NCBI GenBank assembly: GCA_030847615.1
Contig: JAUMIR010000002.1
Span: forward strand, 284,870,028-284,934,027
Direction of reading: 5' to 3'
Length of the DNA: 64,000 nucleotides
DNA from: Gambelia wislizenii
Lineage: Eukaryota > Chordata > Lepidosauria > Squamata > Crotaphytidae
Shown here: positions 45,305-57,011 of the stretch, one piece after another
How the letters are laid out: each line of letters begins with the position of its first letter
How positions within the stretch are numbered: position 1 is the first letter of the stretch
Position numbers and translations under genes: made by a program
Notes under the pieces: generated by a model
What the model saw: the letters and a program-made list of their open reading frames with translations, nothing else
Told to the model about the DNA's origin: nothing
The model's database searches: none

Positions 45305-45790
45305 CTAACTACCTATGATATTATTCTATAATGTCCTTGAATACTTGTCGTATAAGCTGCTGTGTTAACCAAGTAGATCACAGCTGGATCTACCTTTCAA
45401 ACTGGAATGACTAAAAGCCTTTCCTCAAGGTAAGAAAATGAGGTCTGTCACCGAAAACATCAGTCCTCTTGAACTCCTTACACACAGCTCCTAGTACAAT
45501 TTTCTCTTATGTAATGATCACAGGAGTGTAAATCTGACTTTCTATTTGCTAGTGCCACACATATGTACATATCACACTTGTTGTGAAGAGACCTTTTATT
45601 TCAGTGTGATCCTACCTCCAGAAGTTTCTTGTCTAGCTTTGTGTATGGTTTACAGGACATAAGAAGCTTATGAAAATAGTCCCACTCCCATAACCATGAA
45701 ACTGTGCATATATACCTGAGCCTTGTATATTGTACTTTGTAATGCATCTGAGGAAATGAATTATACTCCACCCAAATTCATGATAAAATA
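43410..45790. other. Non-coding stretch; small hairpin and (TA)n
   Basis: No gene. GCCTTTCCGGTCACTACCA at about 44345 faces TGGTTGTGACTGGAAAGGGGC at about 44381, a hairpin of roughly 60 bp total. A (TA)n run lies at 45270-45301. Confidence 0.5.
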
Positions 45791-45799
45791 AAACTGTTA

Positions 45800-46019
45800 G
45801 GCTGTTGCCACACTGCAGAAATAATGCAGTTTGACATCAGTTTAACTAACAAGTATCCATCCTATGGAATACTGGGATTTGTAGTTTATTGTCACACCAG
45901 AGCTGTCTTGAGAAAGGCTAAATATCTTGCAAAACTACAAATTCCATAACTCCATAGCACTGAGCCATAGCAGTTAAATTGGTATCAAACTGCATTATTT
46001 CTGCAGTGTGGCAGAAGCC
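45800..46019. mobile_element. Harbinger-like MITE with TTA duplication
   Basis: Starts GGCTGTTGCCACACTGCAGA and ends TCTGCAGTGTGGCAGAAGCC. The TIRs extend at least 35 bp through AAATAATGCAGTTTGA. TTA flanks both sides (45797-45799 and 46020-46022). A 3-bp TTA duplication with GG...CC termini fits PIF/Harbinger. Related copies at 13026, 21145 and 32670. Confidence 0.85.
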
Positions 46020-46207
46020 TTAGTCTTAAAGATGCTAAAGACTTTTGGGTGGTTGTGTATACACACAAACATACAGACTAACGTGGCTACCACTTTAAAA
46101 TTTACCTAGAAGTACCTTCATAGTAACTGCAAGGTAAAGTTGTAATCCTATGTCCCATTACTTGAGGACAAGCCCCATTAAGCAAATTGGGAATTACTTC
46201 AAACCAA

Positions 46208-46290
46208 ACAGGATTTCCTGCGTGGCAGGGGGGTTGGACTGGATGGCCCTCATGGTCTCTTCCAACTCTGCAATTCTATGATTCTAGGAA
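46208..46290 (+). repeat. CR1 3-prime end fragment
   Basis: GGGGGTTGGACTGGATGGCC, CTCTTCCAACTCTGCAATTC and TATGATTCTA are the CR1 3-prime terminus in plus orientation. Body absent. Confidence 0.85.
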
Positions 46291-46322
46291 TAGAGTTGGG
46301 TTGTACATTCACAGACCCTGTA

Positions 46323-46456
46323 GACCAGTGCTGGGCAAAGTATAGCCTTCCAGGTGTTGTTGGACTGTAGTACCAATCAACATTCACCACTGGCTGTGTT
46401 GGCTGGAATTCATGTGAGTTGTGGCCCAACAGCATCTGAAGGGCCACTAATTTGTC
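46323..46456. repeat. hAT-like MITE remnant
   Basis: CAGTGCTGGGCAAAGTATAGCC, GTTGTTGGACTGTAGTACCA and GTGGCCCAACAGCATCTGAAGG resemble the 41312/63727 group. Confidence 0.5.
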
Positions 46457-46459
46457 CCT

Positions 46460-48240
46460 TCTTGCTATAGACTCTCATTTGTATTCTTGTAGGGTATATC
46501 TCCCTTACATCAGTAAAGAAGCCTGGAGTTGGGTAGAAAAGCCTGAGAGGCACACTAGTATGACAGTGTACACCTAAAGTTTCCAGATGTTGACATCATT
46601 ATGTCTTTGTTTTCTGGCTCATTGGTAATGATACTGATGGAAGAAGAAAGAGGCACAGCATAAATGCTACAGGAACAGTAGACATTGCATTAACTGTGAT
46701 GGACTCAACATGAAGCTGCTGCTTTTAGTAATAACAATAGATTGTGCCCAGTAAGATACTGTACGTGCCACAATTTGGTGCCAGCTCCAGTTTGTGCCCA
46801 CCCAATTTATGCCCAAGTACAATCAATAATTTCTTTGAACATGTGTTTTGTTTCTGAGCTGGAGTTAAATCTTGTTCAGAACACAATCATGGTGTAGTGC
46901 CAAGTATCGGATAAAGCAGGTGCTAACTAGTTAATCAGTAACCACAAAGAATCAGCCAGACAAGCAATATGTTTTATGTGTGTGATGTTGGGGAAGGTTG
47001 CAAAATATGCTGAAGGAAACCAAGAACATTTAGCCCATTTCAGAGAACCTTTAACTAGAAAGTTCTTTTAGTTTTCTAGATTAAAAAAACACCCCACAGC
47101 ACAATACAGCCCAAGGTTTCATATCTTTGCCCTTGAAAAAATCCAGTAAAAGCCTTTACTTTTAAAAAATAATAATAATAAAAGGAAAAGGGGAAGCAAA
47201 CTGTTAGCTTTTTCAGGGATAGTTGCCAAAAGAACAGAGATGATTCTTTTATTTATATGAAAGGAGAGAAACATGGGTTCCCTTTCAAACTAAGATTGCC
47301 ATACATCAAAAAAGGCAGAAAATGCTGCTTGCAAATAAAACAGCATAGCAAGGAGCAAAGAAATTACAGAGCCATGATAAAACTTGAGTAAGAGGGTAGA
47401 GGGGAAAAGACAGGAAAGACAGCAGAGAAAGAAGCCTTCGACTTTGGGCTAGGCAAGGTCAAACAAAGTCCTGAGCAGAATTACAGAGCTATAGATGTGA
47501 CCTGGTCTGAAATGGAAAAGCAAAGAGGTGGAAAGGAATAAAAGGAATTTTAAAATAAGCTGCAAATTGGCTTCCTGGAATCTCAGTCCCAAACATCTGT
47601 GCTATAAGTCACATGTAGGACTGGGCTGCTAGGCCCACTCCCAATTAACCTTCTTCAAATGTTGTTTTGATGTGCCTTCAAGTCATTTCTGACATTACAG
47701 AAGTGTAAAACTGAGGGGTATAAAATGCAGTGTCCTTTTAGCTCTTTCCCTACTCTCCAGGCTAATCTGCCCAATCCCCATCCAATCCTTACCGTTTTCA
47801 GAAAGCTGGCATAACTAGAAAGGCCCAAGGGAATGCTGCAAGTTGACTGGAGAGTAGTCTACCTCCTCCCTTGTCCGTCCCACCCCACCCTTCTAGTTGT
47901 CTTGTTCAGCATTTTATTGACCTATTTTATCTAGCTGATGTATCTGTATGCTGCTGCTACTCTTCAGAAAATTAGAGTTGTTTCCAATAATTAAAAAAGC
48001 ATTAACAATAAAAACTGATGGAAGTTTTTCAAGTGGCCTTATGAAAAGGTTTTAATAATCTTGATACACCGTCTTAAATAAAATTCATTTTAGGAAAGCA
48101 GATTATACATATTAACACAGATTTAAAAAACCAAAAGAAATTAAGAATACATTATAATTTAAGCAAGAAAGGCCAGATTAGATGGGGTGACTAAGGGCTT
48201 AACAAAAGAAACATGTTCTTAGTTTTTTACAGAAGACAAG
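46460..48240. other. Non-coding stretch, partial SINE at 47665
   Basis: No gene. GTTGTTTTGATGTGCCTTCAAGTCATTTCTGAC at about 47661-47693 is the tail end of the common SINE. No EPHB6 exon was recognised on the minus strand. Confidence 0.5.
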
Positions 48241-48620
48241 AAATTTACTGGTAAAGGCATTCCACAGAATGGAAGCCACCACTAGGGATACACAAGCCAT
48301 CATTTTCTATAAATTCCCACAAGCAGCATAATGCCTTTGGAACACTAATAAGCAAAGACAATTTTTGCAATACAGCTTTCAAATCACTGCTGCATATTCC
48401 ATCCATGTCCTTTATCCACTGATTGCCTGCTATGTTCTCCATTCTGAAGACAGACATTGATCTTAGGTAATATGCTCATAATTGCCAACTACCATACACA
48501 GATTATTATCTAAAATTGTGACATAGACTGGGAACTCAATTGTGATTTGTTAGCTTTTGACCTGTTCCTAATCTTCTCCAGCCCACTGCCTCTATGGAAC
48601 TTCTACTTGCAACATAAATA

Positions 48621-48836
48621 CAGGTTGACCCCATAACTGTGGGTGATACATTCCAAGACACACACACACCCCGTGGATACCCGAAAGCGTGGATAATAGG
48701 GAATAGTGAGACAAACACCAGAAGTTGACCATAGAATCACATTGGAGGATCTAGAAATGCCTAGAGATAATGTATTTTTTTGCTGTGGATAAGTAAAACC
48801 ATGGGTACCGAATCCATGAATATGGGAATTGACCTG
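48621..48836. mobile_element. Tigger-like MITE, CAGGTTGACC type
   Basis: Starts CAGGTTGACCCCATAACTG and ends ATATGGGAATTGACCTG, with TA on both sides. Internal TACATTCCAAGAC, GACCATAGAATCACA and AAATGCCTAGAGA blocks are shared with 52705-52928. Confidence 0.88.
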
Positions 48837-49129
48837 TATATCACTTTCTCTATGAAAAATGTGCCATTCACACCTTTCATGGCAAACACTCTACCCTTCT
48901 CTCCACTGACATGACCTCATGGGGCTTGACCTTTGGAACAGATTGGTTCACTATTGAGCATATGGGACAGGCAAAACAACCTGGAAAAAGGTACTCTTAA
49001 GCCAAGACTGCAGCCAATAGTGCTCGACAACTGCTGCTGTGCTTGGAAGGAGATGCTTGGCATAGCACTAGGGTGCCATTCTTCCCATGTTCACTTTTAC
49101 ATGTAGGTAGAGAGGCAACAAGATGATAG

Positions 49130-49440
49130 CACAGAGGGATGTAAATCTTTTCTCATTTCATTCTAACACACAAGGATAAAGAATTCCAAAACTTTTCTTT
49201 CGCACTACATGGTATTGCTAGAATTTCTGTAAAAAAAAAAAAAAAAAAAATCTGAATGTGACTTTTGCAAAATATTTGTTTACATTTAAAAAAACTGCAC
49301 AAAAAACAACTCCACAATTTGCACAAAAAAACCTGTTTTTGAATGAACCATTTTTTTTCACAAACATGTCCCAAAATGAAAAAAGCTTGATCCAGTTTAC
49401 TTGTTTTTTTTCAATGGGGTTTCTGGTTGAGGACAAGAAA
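49130..49440 (+). repeat. Dispersed repeat family T, copy 2
   Basis: Begins AGAGGGATGTAAATCTTTTC and contains AAAAACTGCACAAAAAAC and ATTTGCACAAAAAAACCTG. Includes an A-run at 49231-49249. See 56430 and 58720. Confidence 0.5.
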
Positions 49441-51355
49441 ACATGAGAATATTCCTTACAATCCTCCTAGTAGATACTATTTATCACTGCCTGCAAACTA
49501 TCTGATTTAGGACACAGGCAGAGTGATTTTGCCTTTGCTATCAAGTGATTCCATCATGCAACTCAAAAGATGGAGCTGCCATTTCTTGGCTTCATGGAAT
49601 ATTTCACCATAGCCTTACTATTGGGAAATCAGTTAAAAGCTTCTGACCAGACGTTCCAGCAGTGTGTGGCTAATATTAATGTGATACACACTGAACTGAT
49701 GTGTGAGATGTGTGATCACTACAAAAGACAACCCCCAAGCGACATTGTTTTTTTTATTTGTATTCCTGTATAGGAGCTCAAAGGAGACGGTATGGTTTTA
49801 ATGCTGGAAACTTTCAAATGACTACACTTTCTTTATTAGCACCTCTTTGATCCAGACTCTTGGCATGGAGAGCTCATTTCTCTCAAGACAGAATATTCCC
49901 AGCCCCTCCATAAGGGCTGGTAAGTCTCTCAAGAAGTTTACACCTCAAACAGGAAGCCTTCCAGCTAAAAGGCTAGACAGAGATGAGACAGGACAATCTT
50001 GGCATAATTAAGGTTCAAAAGGTTCTTTTCACAGATTGAAATGCAAAAAACATGCCAAGGACCTCCTGGCCCTTACCATAGTGAGCATCTAAGGCTACAT
50101 GTGCACAGGCCTCAGAGGTCCTTTCAGGGCACAGGTGGAAATGGGGACGTGCAGCATAGGCCCCTGTCATAAGCAGGCATCAAGAAATGTTTGGACTGGC
50201 CATTCCAGGATGGACAATAGACTTCTAGCCTTTTGTCCCAGCCACCAGAGTAGTACTTTCTGCCTGCTAAATGCCAGACTGCAGCTTCCACTTTTCCACA
50301 GTGTTTTCTAACTTCTGCAACACTAGCCCAGCAACTGATGATCAATGACATCTAGGAAGCTGGGCTGGAGAACATTTACCCCCCCCCTTCCTTTCTACAT
50401 TAGGGTATAACAGCATATAGCCTTGGCATGCCTACACAGTTCTATACAAGTTGTTTTAGTTTCTAGTAAAGGCAGCAAACAGTGTGCTGTGGAATGTGTT
50501 TCTGGAAATTAAGATGAATTTCTAACAAATATGAAAACATCTGGTAAGAACAGGATAGCCTGGAGATATCTTTTCATGTTTGCAACTGAAAAATGAAAAT
50601 GAGAGCATCACAATGGGAGAGCAGCTGGCTGGTTCCATCAAGTTAGACCTCTGTAGTGGACCCAGCTATTGGAAATATAATGTTTATCATCTACTCTTCT
50701 CAACTGGATCTACAATGAGGAAACAGATGGTTGAAGCCCTCTTTCTCTGTTAATTTGGCAGACCCTGCTGTAATCTCCCTCAGTTATCTCAGATACTGGC
50801 AAATTAAGGTGAGACAGGGAGAAGATTGGGATCAGATCTAATAAAAAGGATCAGAAGGGCACTTATAAACATTTGGTTCTAGTCAGAAAGGCTTCAGGGA
50901 CACCCAAGGGCTCCACAAATCCTGGACTGACCATTTGGTAAGAGACCATTAGCAGTAAGTCTCTGGCATGCAAAGAAGGCTTGGGAGAGAGGCACATTCT
51001 TCTTTTTTGGATAGCCTTTTTAGATGCTGTTGAATTGTAATTCCCATAAACTCTAGCCAAGATAGCCAAGGGTGAATCTAGTGAGATTTGAAGGCCCACA
51101 AACTCTCTATTGGAGTATGGAGATGACAAGAAACTTATTTCTCTTGTTTTTTCAGGAGGTACTGTTGCTTTTTCTTATGTTCTTGAAACTGAATGGCAAA
51201 TGAGAGTACCAGTGGAGGGGGGGTACCTAGGCCAACATTGGGCATGCCAAGAGATGGCCAGGGGCACTTACTCCTGATAAGCTAATAAATAAACCTGTGC
51301 TTGCTTGGACACCTAAAAAGCATCCCGGTAAATATCAAATCGTCCACTATCATCT
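49441..51355. other. Non-coding stretch, no gene recognised
   Basis: No conserved ORF or clear transposon; I looked here for EPHB6 exon 4 on the minus strand and did not find a Cys-rich pattern. Confidence 0.45.
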
Positions 51356-51429
51356 GTTTTGAACATGTTTCGTAGTCAGAAATGCAAGCTTCCTGAGTGT
51401 TGTGTGATGCAATGTGGAGTGCTGGGTGT

Positions 51430-52155
51430 AAAACATGTCATCAGGGGAAGGCTGTCTCTTGGGACTTTTTCGGACGTCTTAAATGTAACGGAAGCAGCCT
51501 CGCCACGTTGCGAGGCTGCTGCACTGCAGGGCGTCCCTTTCGCATGACGCCCGTCCCTGCCGGTACTGGGGACATTTGAGTGTTATATTTCAGCAATTTT
51601 TACTCACGATCAACTTTTGTGAGTAAAAATCGCCGAAATATAACACTCAAATGTCCCTGCGGCACCGCAACAGTACCGGCAGGGACGGGGGTCATACGAA
51701 AGGGACGCCCTGCAGCGGAGCAGCCTCGCAACGTGGCGAGGCTGCTTCCGTTACATTTAAGATGTCCGAAAAAGTCCTTGGTCCTGCCATCATCCCAGGT
51801 TTGCTTGGTGAGGACACAAGAGAGACCCTTCTCGGTGGGTGCTCCCACCCTCTGGAACACCCTTCCTCACGAGGCTAGGCTGGCCCCTTCCCTGCTTTCC
51901 TTTCACCGGCAGGCAAAAACGTTTTTATTTCAGGAAGCTTTTAATTTGTAGTTGCGGGCACAAAGACTTTTATTGGGGTGTGTTTTTACTGCTTTTTTTA
52001 TTCTTTTAACTTGGATATGTTTTTAATATAATTTTAAATTGTTACATTTTAATTGTCTTTAACTTTTGATTGTCTTATTTTTACTTATTTTTATATATTG
52101 TGAGATGCCTTGGGTCCCATTTTAGGAGAAAAGCAGCATAGAAAATAAATAACAT
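51430..52155 (+). pseudogene. L2-type LINE 3-prime end split by a fold-back element
   Basis: The left part (about 51430-51461) reads CATCAGGGGAAGGCTGTCTC. It resumes at 51781 with GTCCTGCCATCATCCCAGG and continues collinearly with 30960-31300: LVRTQERPFSVGAPTLWNTL codes for the L2 terminal domain, followed by a 3-prime UTR with TTTATTGGGGTGTGTTTTTA. Position 51462-51777 is the inserted element. Confidence 0.85.
51462..51777. mobile_element. Fold-back (palindromic) Harbinger-like MITE, copy 2
   Basis: 316 bp, almost a complete inverted repeat. Starts GGACTTTTTCGGACGTCTTA, ends TAAGATGTCCGAAAAAGTCC. The arms pair through GAAGCAGCCTCGCCACGTTG, CAGGGCGTCCCTTTCG and GACATTTGAGTGTTATATTT to a loop at 51608-51618. 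The right arm has about 13 extra bases near 51660. TTG flanks both sides (51459-51461 and 51778-51780). The arms are CpG-rich and about 95% alike by eye, so this copy is young. Confidence 0.9.
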
Positions 52156-52700
52156 CATCCTATGACCCCAGCCAAATGCCAGCCTAAGAACCAGAGGTGG
52201 GAATGCTGGATGAACTGGATAATGGAGAGTAATTTTAAGAGAAATCATTCTCAGCAACATAGTTAAATTACATTCCTTCAACCCAAACCTGAAATATATG
52301 TCATGTTTAACTTTTTCTATCCTGTATATTTGTTTTCTGCCATTTCTGATCAAATATAATCTTCCCTCTTTTGAATTAATTCTCTCTCTCTGGATATCCT
52401 CTTCTTCTCCCTCTGTTCCACCATCCAAAACTGGGCAAACCTTTCCTGAATAATGTGATACGGTTGTAGGCTGTTCTGTATAAGCTACTTAGATCATATA
52501 CCAGTCTTGTACATTACAACTCACTCGGTCACTACCTTCTGCCCAAGAATGGCTAATGTGAAAGAAGAAAGATCAAAGTAGTAAATCAGGCAGACAGAGC
52601 AGGTCCCCCCAGGGGGTGGTTAATTTGGTACTCACAAGAACTTTAACATGTGTTTATCAGGGCCCATCAGCCCATGAGCACCAGCTGGAAACTGCTGTAT
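52156..52700. other. Non-coding stretch, no gene recognised
   Basis: Pyrimidine-rich and AT-rich DNA without recognisable genes. Confidence 0.45.
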
Positions 52701-52704
52701 TATA

Positions 52705-52928
52705 CAGGTCAACCTCCATATCTATGGGGGATACATTCCAAGACCTTTTGTGGATACCTGAAACCATGGATAAAAGGGAACCCTATTATTTTCAATGAGA
52801 CGAAGATCAGAAGTTAACCATAGAATCACAATGGAGGACTGAGAAATGCCTAGAGAGACCATATTTTTCCCCGAATGTGGATATGTGAAACAGTGGATAC
52901 TAAATCCATGGATACAGAGGTCAACGTG
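52705..52928. mobile_element. Tigger-like MITE, CAGGTTGACC type, second copy
   Basis: Starts CAGGTCAACCTCCATATC, ends GGATACAGAGGTCAACGTG, TA on both sides. It ends 70 bp downstream of the EPHB6 exon 3 donor site, within intron 3. Confidence 0.88.
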
Positions 52929-52998
52929 TATTAATAATTCCTCCAAAGAGGTTGATTAGCAAAACAATCAGGGATGCTTTGAAGTATCTTTTTCTCAC

Positions 52999-53695
52999 CT
53001 TTGCAGATTTTCTCATCATCTGCAGGCTCATAGCCAGCGCGGCAGGCACATCTCCCAATGGCCACCATCCACTCGCCTTCCCCATTGCAATGCAATCTCA
53101 CTCCAGAGGAGCCCGTAGAGCTGGCTTCCTCTGCATCTGCCACACAAGTTCCTGGGGCCTCCACCAGCGAAGTCCTTTCGCCTCCAGCAAACGTCTCCGG
53201 GAAAGAGGCAAAACCCTTCACCACCGCTGGGCACTTGTAAAAGAAAACCTGAACGGCGACCAGGGACATGCAAGCCCCCGAATCCTGGAAGGCCAAATAA
53301 AAACCTCTCTTGGTGAGCGGGCCAAAGCTCCGCACCTTCACATTCATCTTCACCACCTTCCCAGTGCTGTCCACCTGAGAGAAACTCTCGTCAGCCGCAA
53401 TTGTATCCACCTTGGTCCACGGCCCCTCATGCCATTCAGGATGCTCCGGGGTGGCCACATCTGCCTCGGATTCATAATAGTAAAGAGTGAAGGTCTCTTT
53501 GCAGGAAGAGGCCACGGTCCTCATGCTAGCGCAGTCACGTACAGAAAAGCGAAGGCGGATGTGGACTCGGCGGGCTCCACGCCGCTCTATGAAGTGAGTA
53601 CGTAACCAGTTGTTCTGTCCTGGCACAGCAACATTACACACCTCAAAGGTTCGGATCAGGTGCTTCCTATCATCCAAGACGCTCACTTCATCCCA
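52999..53695 (-). CDS. EPHB6: EPHB6 exon 3 (ephrin-binding domain)
   Basis: A 697-bp exon encoding 232 codons plus one base, open throughout. It runs from WDEVSVLDD to [11 protein letters not shown]. The acceptor is ATACAG before TGGGATGAA; the donor is AAAG followed by GTGAGA. It encodes most of the Eph ligand-binding jelly-roll: [88 protein letters not shown] and then the start of the Cys-rich region ([20 protein letters not shown]). Among Eph receptors the WDEVSVLD, RRGAxRxHIRLx[22 protein letters not shown], CPAVxxxFASFPET and VADAEE...LHCNGEG features match EPHB6, a kinase-dead membrane receptor that heterodimerises with other EphBs. Unlike human EPHB6 as I recall it, no poly-Ser insert follows DESF. 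The usual Eph exon 3 is a little shorter; the extra codons lie before RLHC. Confidence 0.93.
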
Positions 53696-55139
53696 CTGTA
53701 TGGAGTTGAAAGTAGGAAGGAGGAAAAGAGTAGGTAAACAAGTGGAAAATGTGTTTCAGGAAAATAAAAAGCTACCCTATACTGAGTCAGACCATTTACC
53801 TGTATACCCAGCACTGTTATTGTCAACTGGCAGTCAATTTCCAGGGCTTCAGGATGGATTCTTTTCCAGGTGTACCTGGAGATCTCTAGTATTCCTTGGT
53901 GAGATCCTGATTAAATGCTAACCAGGCCTGACACAGCTTATGTTTCTGTGTGTGAGGTGAGATCAAATACATCCAGGGTGTTATGGTGGTTTTCAACTCT
54001 AACGTAACTGGTAATAACTTGCTCCTCCCTTTGACCAACCAGGTGGATTTGGGGGTGAGGGTGAGGTGGAAAGACAGGGGATACACAGACTACACAAAGA
54101 GACTAGGCCAAAGCTTTGGCTCAGCTGTTTCTACAGTTTCATCAGCCAGGCTCCAAAGACTTCACCATTCCTATGCTCCCAACACTTGGGAGTTCCTCTA
54201 AGCCAGGATGGGCAACTGCAGAGGGAGGTGGGCCATTTTTCTACCCCATACCCACCCTGGGGCTGCAACAATGTGCCCAATGTGACAAGAAATGACATCA
54301 TGTCACTTCTAGTATCATTTTCAGCTGATTTTTAGATGGTTGGGAGGGGGTGAGTGTGAGGGTCTGGTGAAAGTTGAGGAAGCAAAACTGCTACAGATTG
54401 CAGTGGTCTTGTGCTCTGGCAGTCTATGGCTAAAAAAATCACCTAAGACAAAAAAATAAATTTCTTAAGTAGATCTGGTGGCTTTGTGAGCCAAAGAAAT
54501 AAGACCTTCAAAAGAGAGTCTGTCGGGGTTTCCATGTACCTCTTCTGTTAATATTTTAGATAGTGAAATATTTTTATACTGCCATGGTCATTAGCAAATC
54601 CTGAAGCAATGTCCAGGAACCAGATGAGATGCAGAGTTGACACATTTAACTTCTGTACAATTTGCTTAGCTTTTCTACAAAATGTTTCTCCACAATGAAG
54701 ATACAAAAGTTGACACAAAAATAAAAACTCACAAGAATTCAAGTAATTATAGATAGTATGTATTATCTTAATGCATTGATTTTAAAGTGCAGGCTGGGGT
54801 AAGCTTCATTTAATTGATACCAACTACTGGAGGAAAAAAAAGCTAACAGTGTAAAAATAGACTTAAGGCCAGAACATCTACATAGAGCAGAACATGCTAG
54901 TTCCTTGCCAGTGGATTTTGGGAGGAAGTCCAGAATGCCATGCTGGTCCATTGCTGCAGCCGCCACAAGTGTCCCACTTTCCAAAGCCAAGAAGCCAGCC
55001 CGCGGCACATAAACAAGCCCCCCCTTGCATGTGACCAGTTGCAGGCCCACTTCCTGGATCCGGAAGAGCAATGGCAGATAGTGGCTGCAGCATATGGCCA
55101 GTAGGTTGGAATCAGTTCTTGTGGTCGCATGGGCCTTAT

Positions 55140-55350
55140 CTGTTTTTGCCAGCAGGAATGGATTTTACCAGGGTTTCTTTTAATGGTGTAATGGGCCTTA
55201 CCCCATCTTCCCTCCCTTTTGGCCTCATCTTTGCTGCAGGGATTGTGAGGCCTGCCTGGAGGCAAACTGGGGCAAAAGCCCTGCATCATCTGGACTGCAG
55301 GGCTCCAAGATGGGAGCAAGATGGGGTAAACAGCCCATCTAAACAAGCCC
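55140..55350. repeat. Unnamed dispersed repeat, related to 14950-15030
   Basis: GGATTTTACCAGG-TTTCTTTTAATGGTGTAATGGGCCTTAC here and GATTTTACCAGGTATTTTTTTTTAATGGTG... at 14950 are clearly related. The family was not recognised. Confidence 0.5.
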
Positions 55351-55928
55351 TTAGTTGGGACTTGGAGGAAACATCGACACCAGGATGGGCAAGTTTGCTC
55401 TAAAAGGAAAAAGTTAACAGTCTTAACCATTTCTCTCAAAGATACTGTCTAGTGGGTCCAAACCAGGCAGCCTCTTTATTTTGCCTAAACTGAAAGCAAA
55501 TTAACTACGTCGGACCAGAGAGGCCTCTATTGAAATCCTTGGTCAACATTAAAGCCACTTGCTCCTTTTCACCTTGCTCTAAGGAAAGTGGGGAAACTCC
55601 AAGAATGTCAACCTTAGTTTCTTTGCGAAAAGAGAGGATGCCAGTGTGATTGATTTTAAAGTCTGTATTTCAAGCACTTAGGCTGTGCAAGAGAGATCTT
55701 GAAAAGGTGGGCAAGTGGGAGTGTAGAGCTATTATAGGTAGCTCACAAAAGAGCTCTTAAGGTAGCAAGTGGGCTCTCAGAGGTCTGAGCCTTGGAAAGT
55801 TTTCAAATTCACCAGGACCAACTCTTAACATACAAGGACTTGTGGCAAGAGACTATTCAGGCACTCACCAGCATTAGACCCTGGCAAAGCAAGGATGGAA
55901 GTTCCAGAGGCAAGGGTGCCTGCTCTAG

Positions 55929-55965
55929 AAGGAAGGAAGGAAGGAAGGAAGGAAGGAAGGAAGGA
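55929..55965. repeat. (GGAA)n microsatellite
   Basis: Nine or so GGAA units in EPHB6 intron 2. Confidence 0.95.
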
Positions 55966-56429
55966 TCCTATAACAGTTATTATAAGATAGCAAGATAGGG
56001 TGTTTGGGGGGACAAAATCAACTTTATCGGCTGCATTGGATTGGAAGGAATGCATCTACTTACTTACCACTTAGACTCTACAGAAACTGAACTAATGATA
56101 CTTAAAAACAACAAAAACAACAAGAAAATCTGGCCTATATATCTGATCTGAAAGCATTTTAAATCAGCATAGCTTTTAAAAAGAAACAGCTCTGGAATCA
56201 CATTGTACATGAAAAAAGAAAACTGTGGGGTGGAGGGAGTGATGAAATCCAATAATATTTTCTCCAAGAGCTTAGTTACAGATCGTGCTCTTTACATGTA
56301 ATATAGGCATAAGAAAACTAGCCACTGAGTGTTGAGTTTTCAGAAGCATTCCCCCAATTTGTACAGCCACTGGCCAGAAAGGATGTAAAAAATATTTACA
56401 ATTTTCCTCATAAAAAAAAAAAAAGCACA

Positions 56430-56752
56430 AACACACCTGTCAACCCCTGTGAAATTTTTCACTCTTCAAAAAGACCAGGTCTTTGGGGAGTGGGGGAGTG
56501 TGTTTTGTTTTTGTGAGCTCTTCCCCCCTCCCCACACACACACATACTGGTTGTTGTATGAAGAATGGCACTTTTCTACAAAAAAAAGTGTATTTTATAC
56601 AAAAACCACCAGGTTTTGCCTGTGGAGCTTCTTTTGCACAAAAAGAAATCTTCACAAAAATTCATCTAAAAATGCAGAAAACTCTTGAAATCTCAAACAG
56701 CAGGGAAAATACTTTTGAAATAAAACTAAAATAAGCAAAGATTTGCATCCCT
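56430..56752 (-). repeat. Dispersed repeat family T, copy 3
   Basis: The right end AAGATTTGCATCCCTAC is the reverse complement of the TAGGGATGCAAATCTT start of the 58720 copy. Inside are TTTTGCACAAAAAGAAATCT and TCACAAAAATTCATC. Minus orientation relative to copies 1, 2 and 4. Confidence 0.6.
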
Positions 56753-56931
56753 ACTGGCCAGCTTTCATCATCTGGTCATTTTTAAATCTCTCATCTTTTT
56801 GCTTCTTTTTTTGGTAAAATCTATTTTAGCAGCTAACTGTTCTGGCCCTTCTACTCCAAGCCAACTGGGCACTGCAGACAAAGAACTGATAAAGAAGTAG
56901 CAAGGTCAGAGCATGGAAATATTAAGTATTT

Positions 56932-57011
56932 GGACTACAGCTCCCTGAATCTCTCCGCTAAGAAGGCTTCTGGCTTTGCTGGCAGGGGGGTTATGGGAGC
57001 TGTAGTCCAAG
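56932..57011. repeat. Short inverted repeat (hAT-like remnant)
   Basis: TTGGACTACAGCTCCCTGA at the left faces TATGGGAGCTGTAGTCCAA at the right. The GGACTACAGCTCCC block is typical of the hAT-like MITEs in this window. Confidence 0.6.

Noticed and set aside
51359..51951. Overlapping ORFs on both strands with near-identical peptides
   Set aside because: They arise because the fold-back element reads nearly the same on both strands; no gene.
52952..53605. 217-codon ORF on the plus strand opposite EPHB6 exon 3
   Set aside because: It is the antisense shadow of the exon; splice sites, phase and family motifs all support the minus strand.
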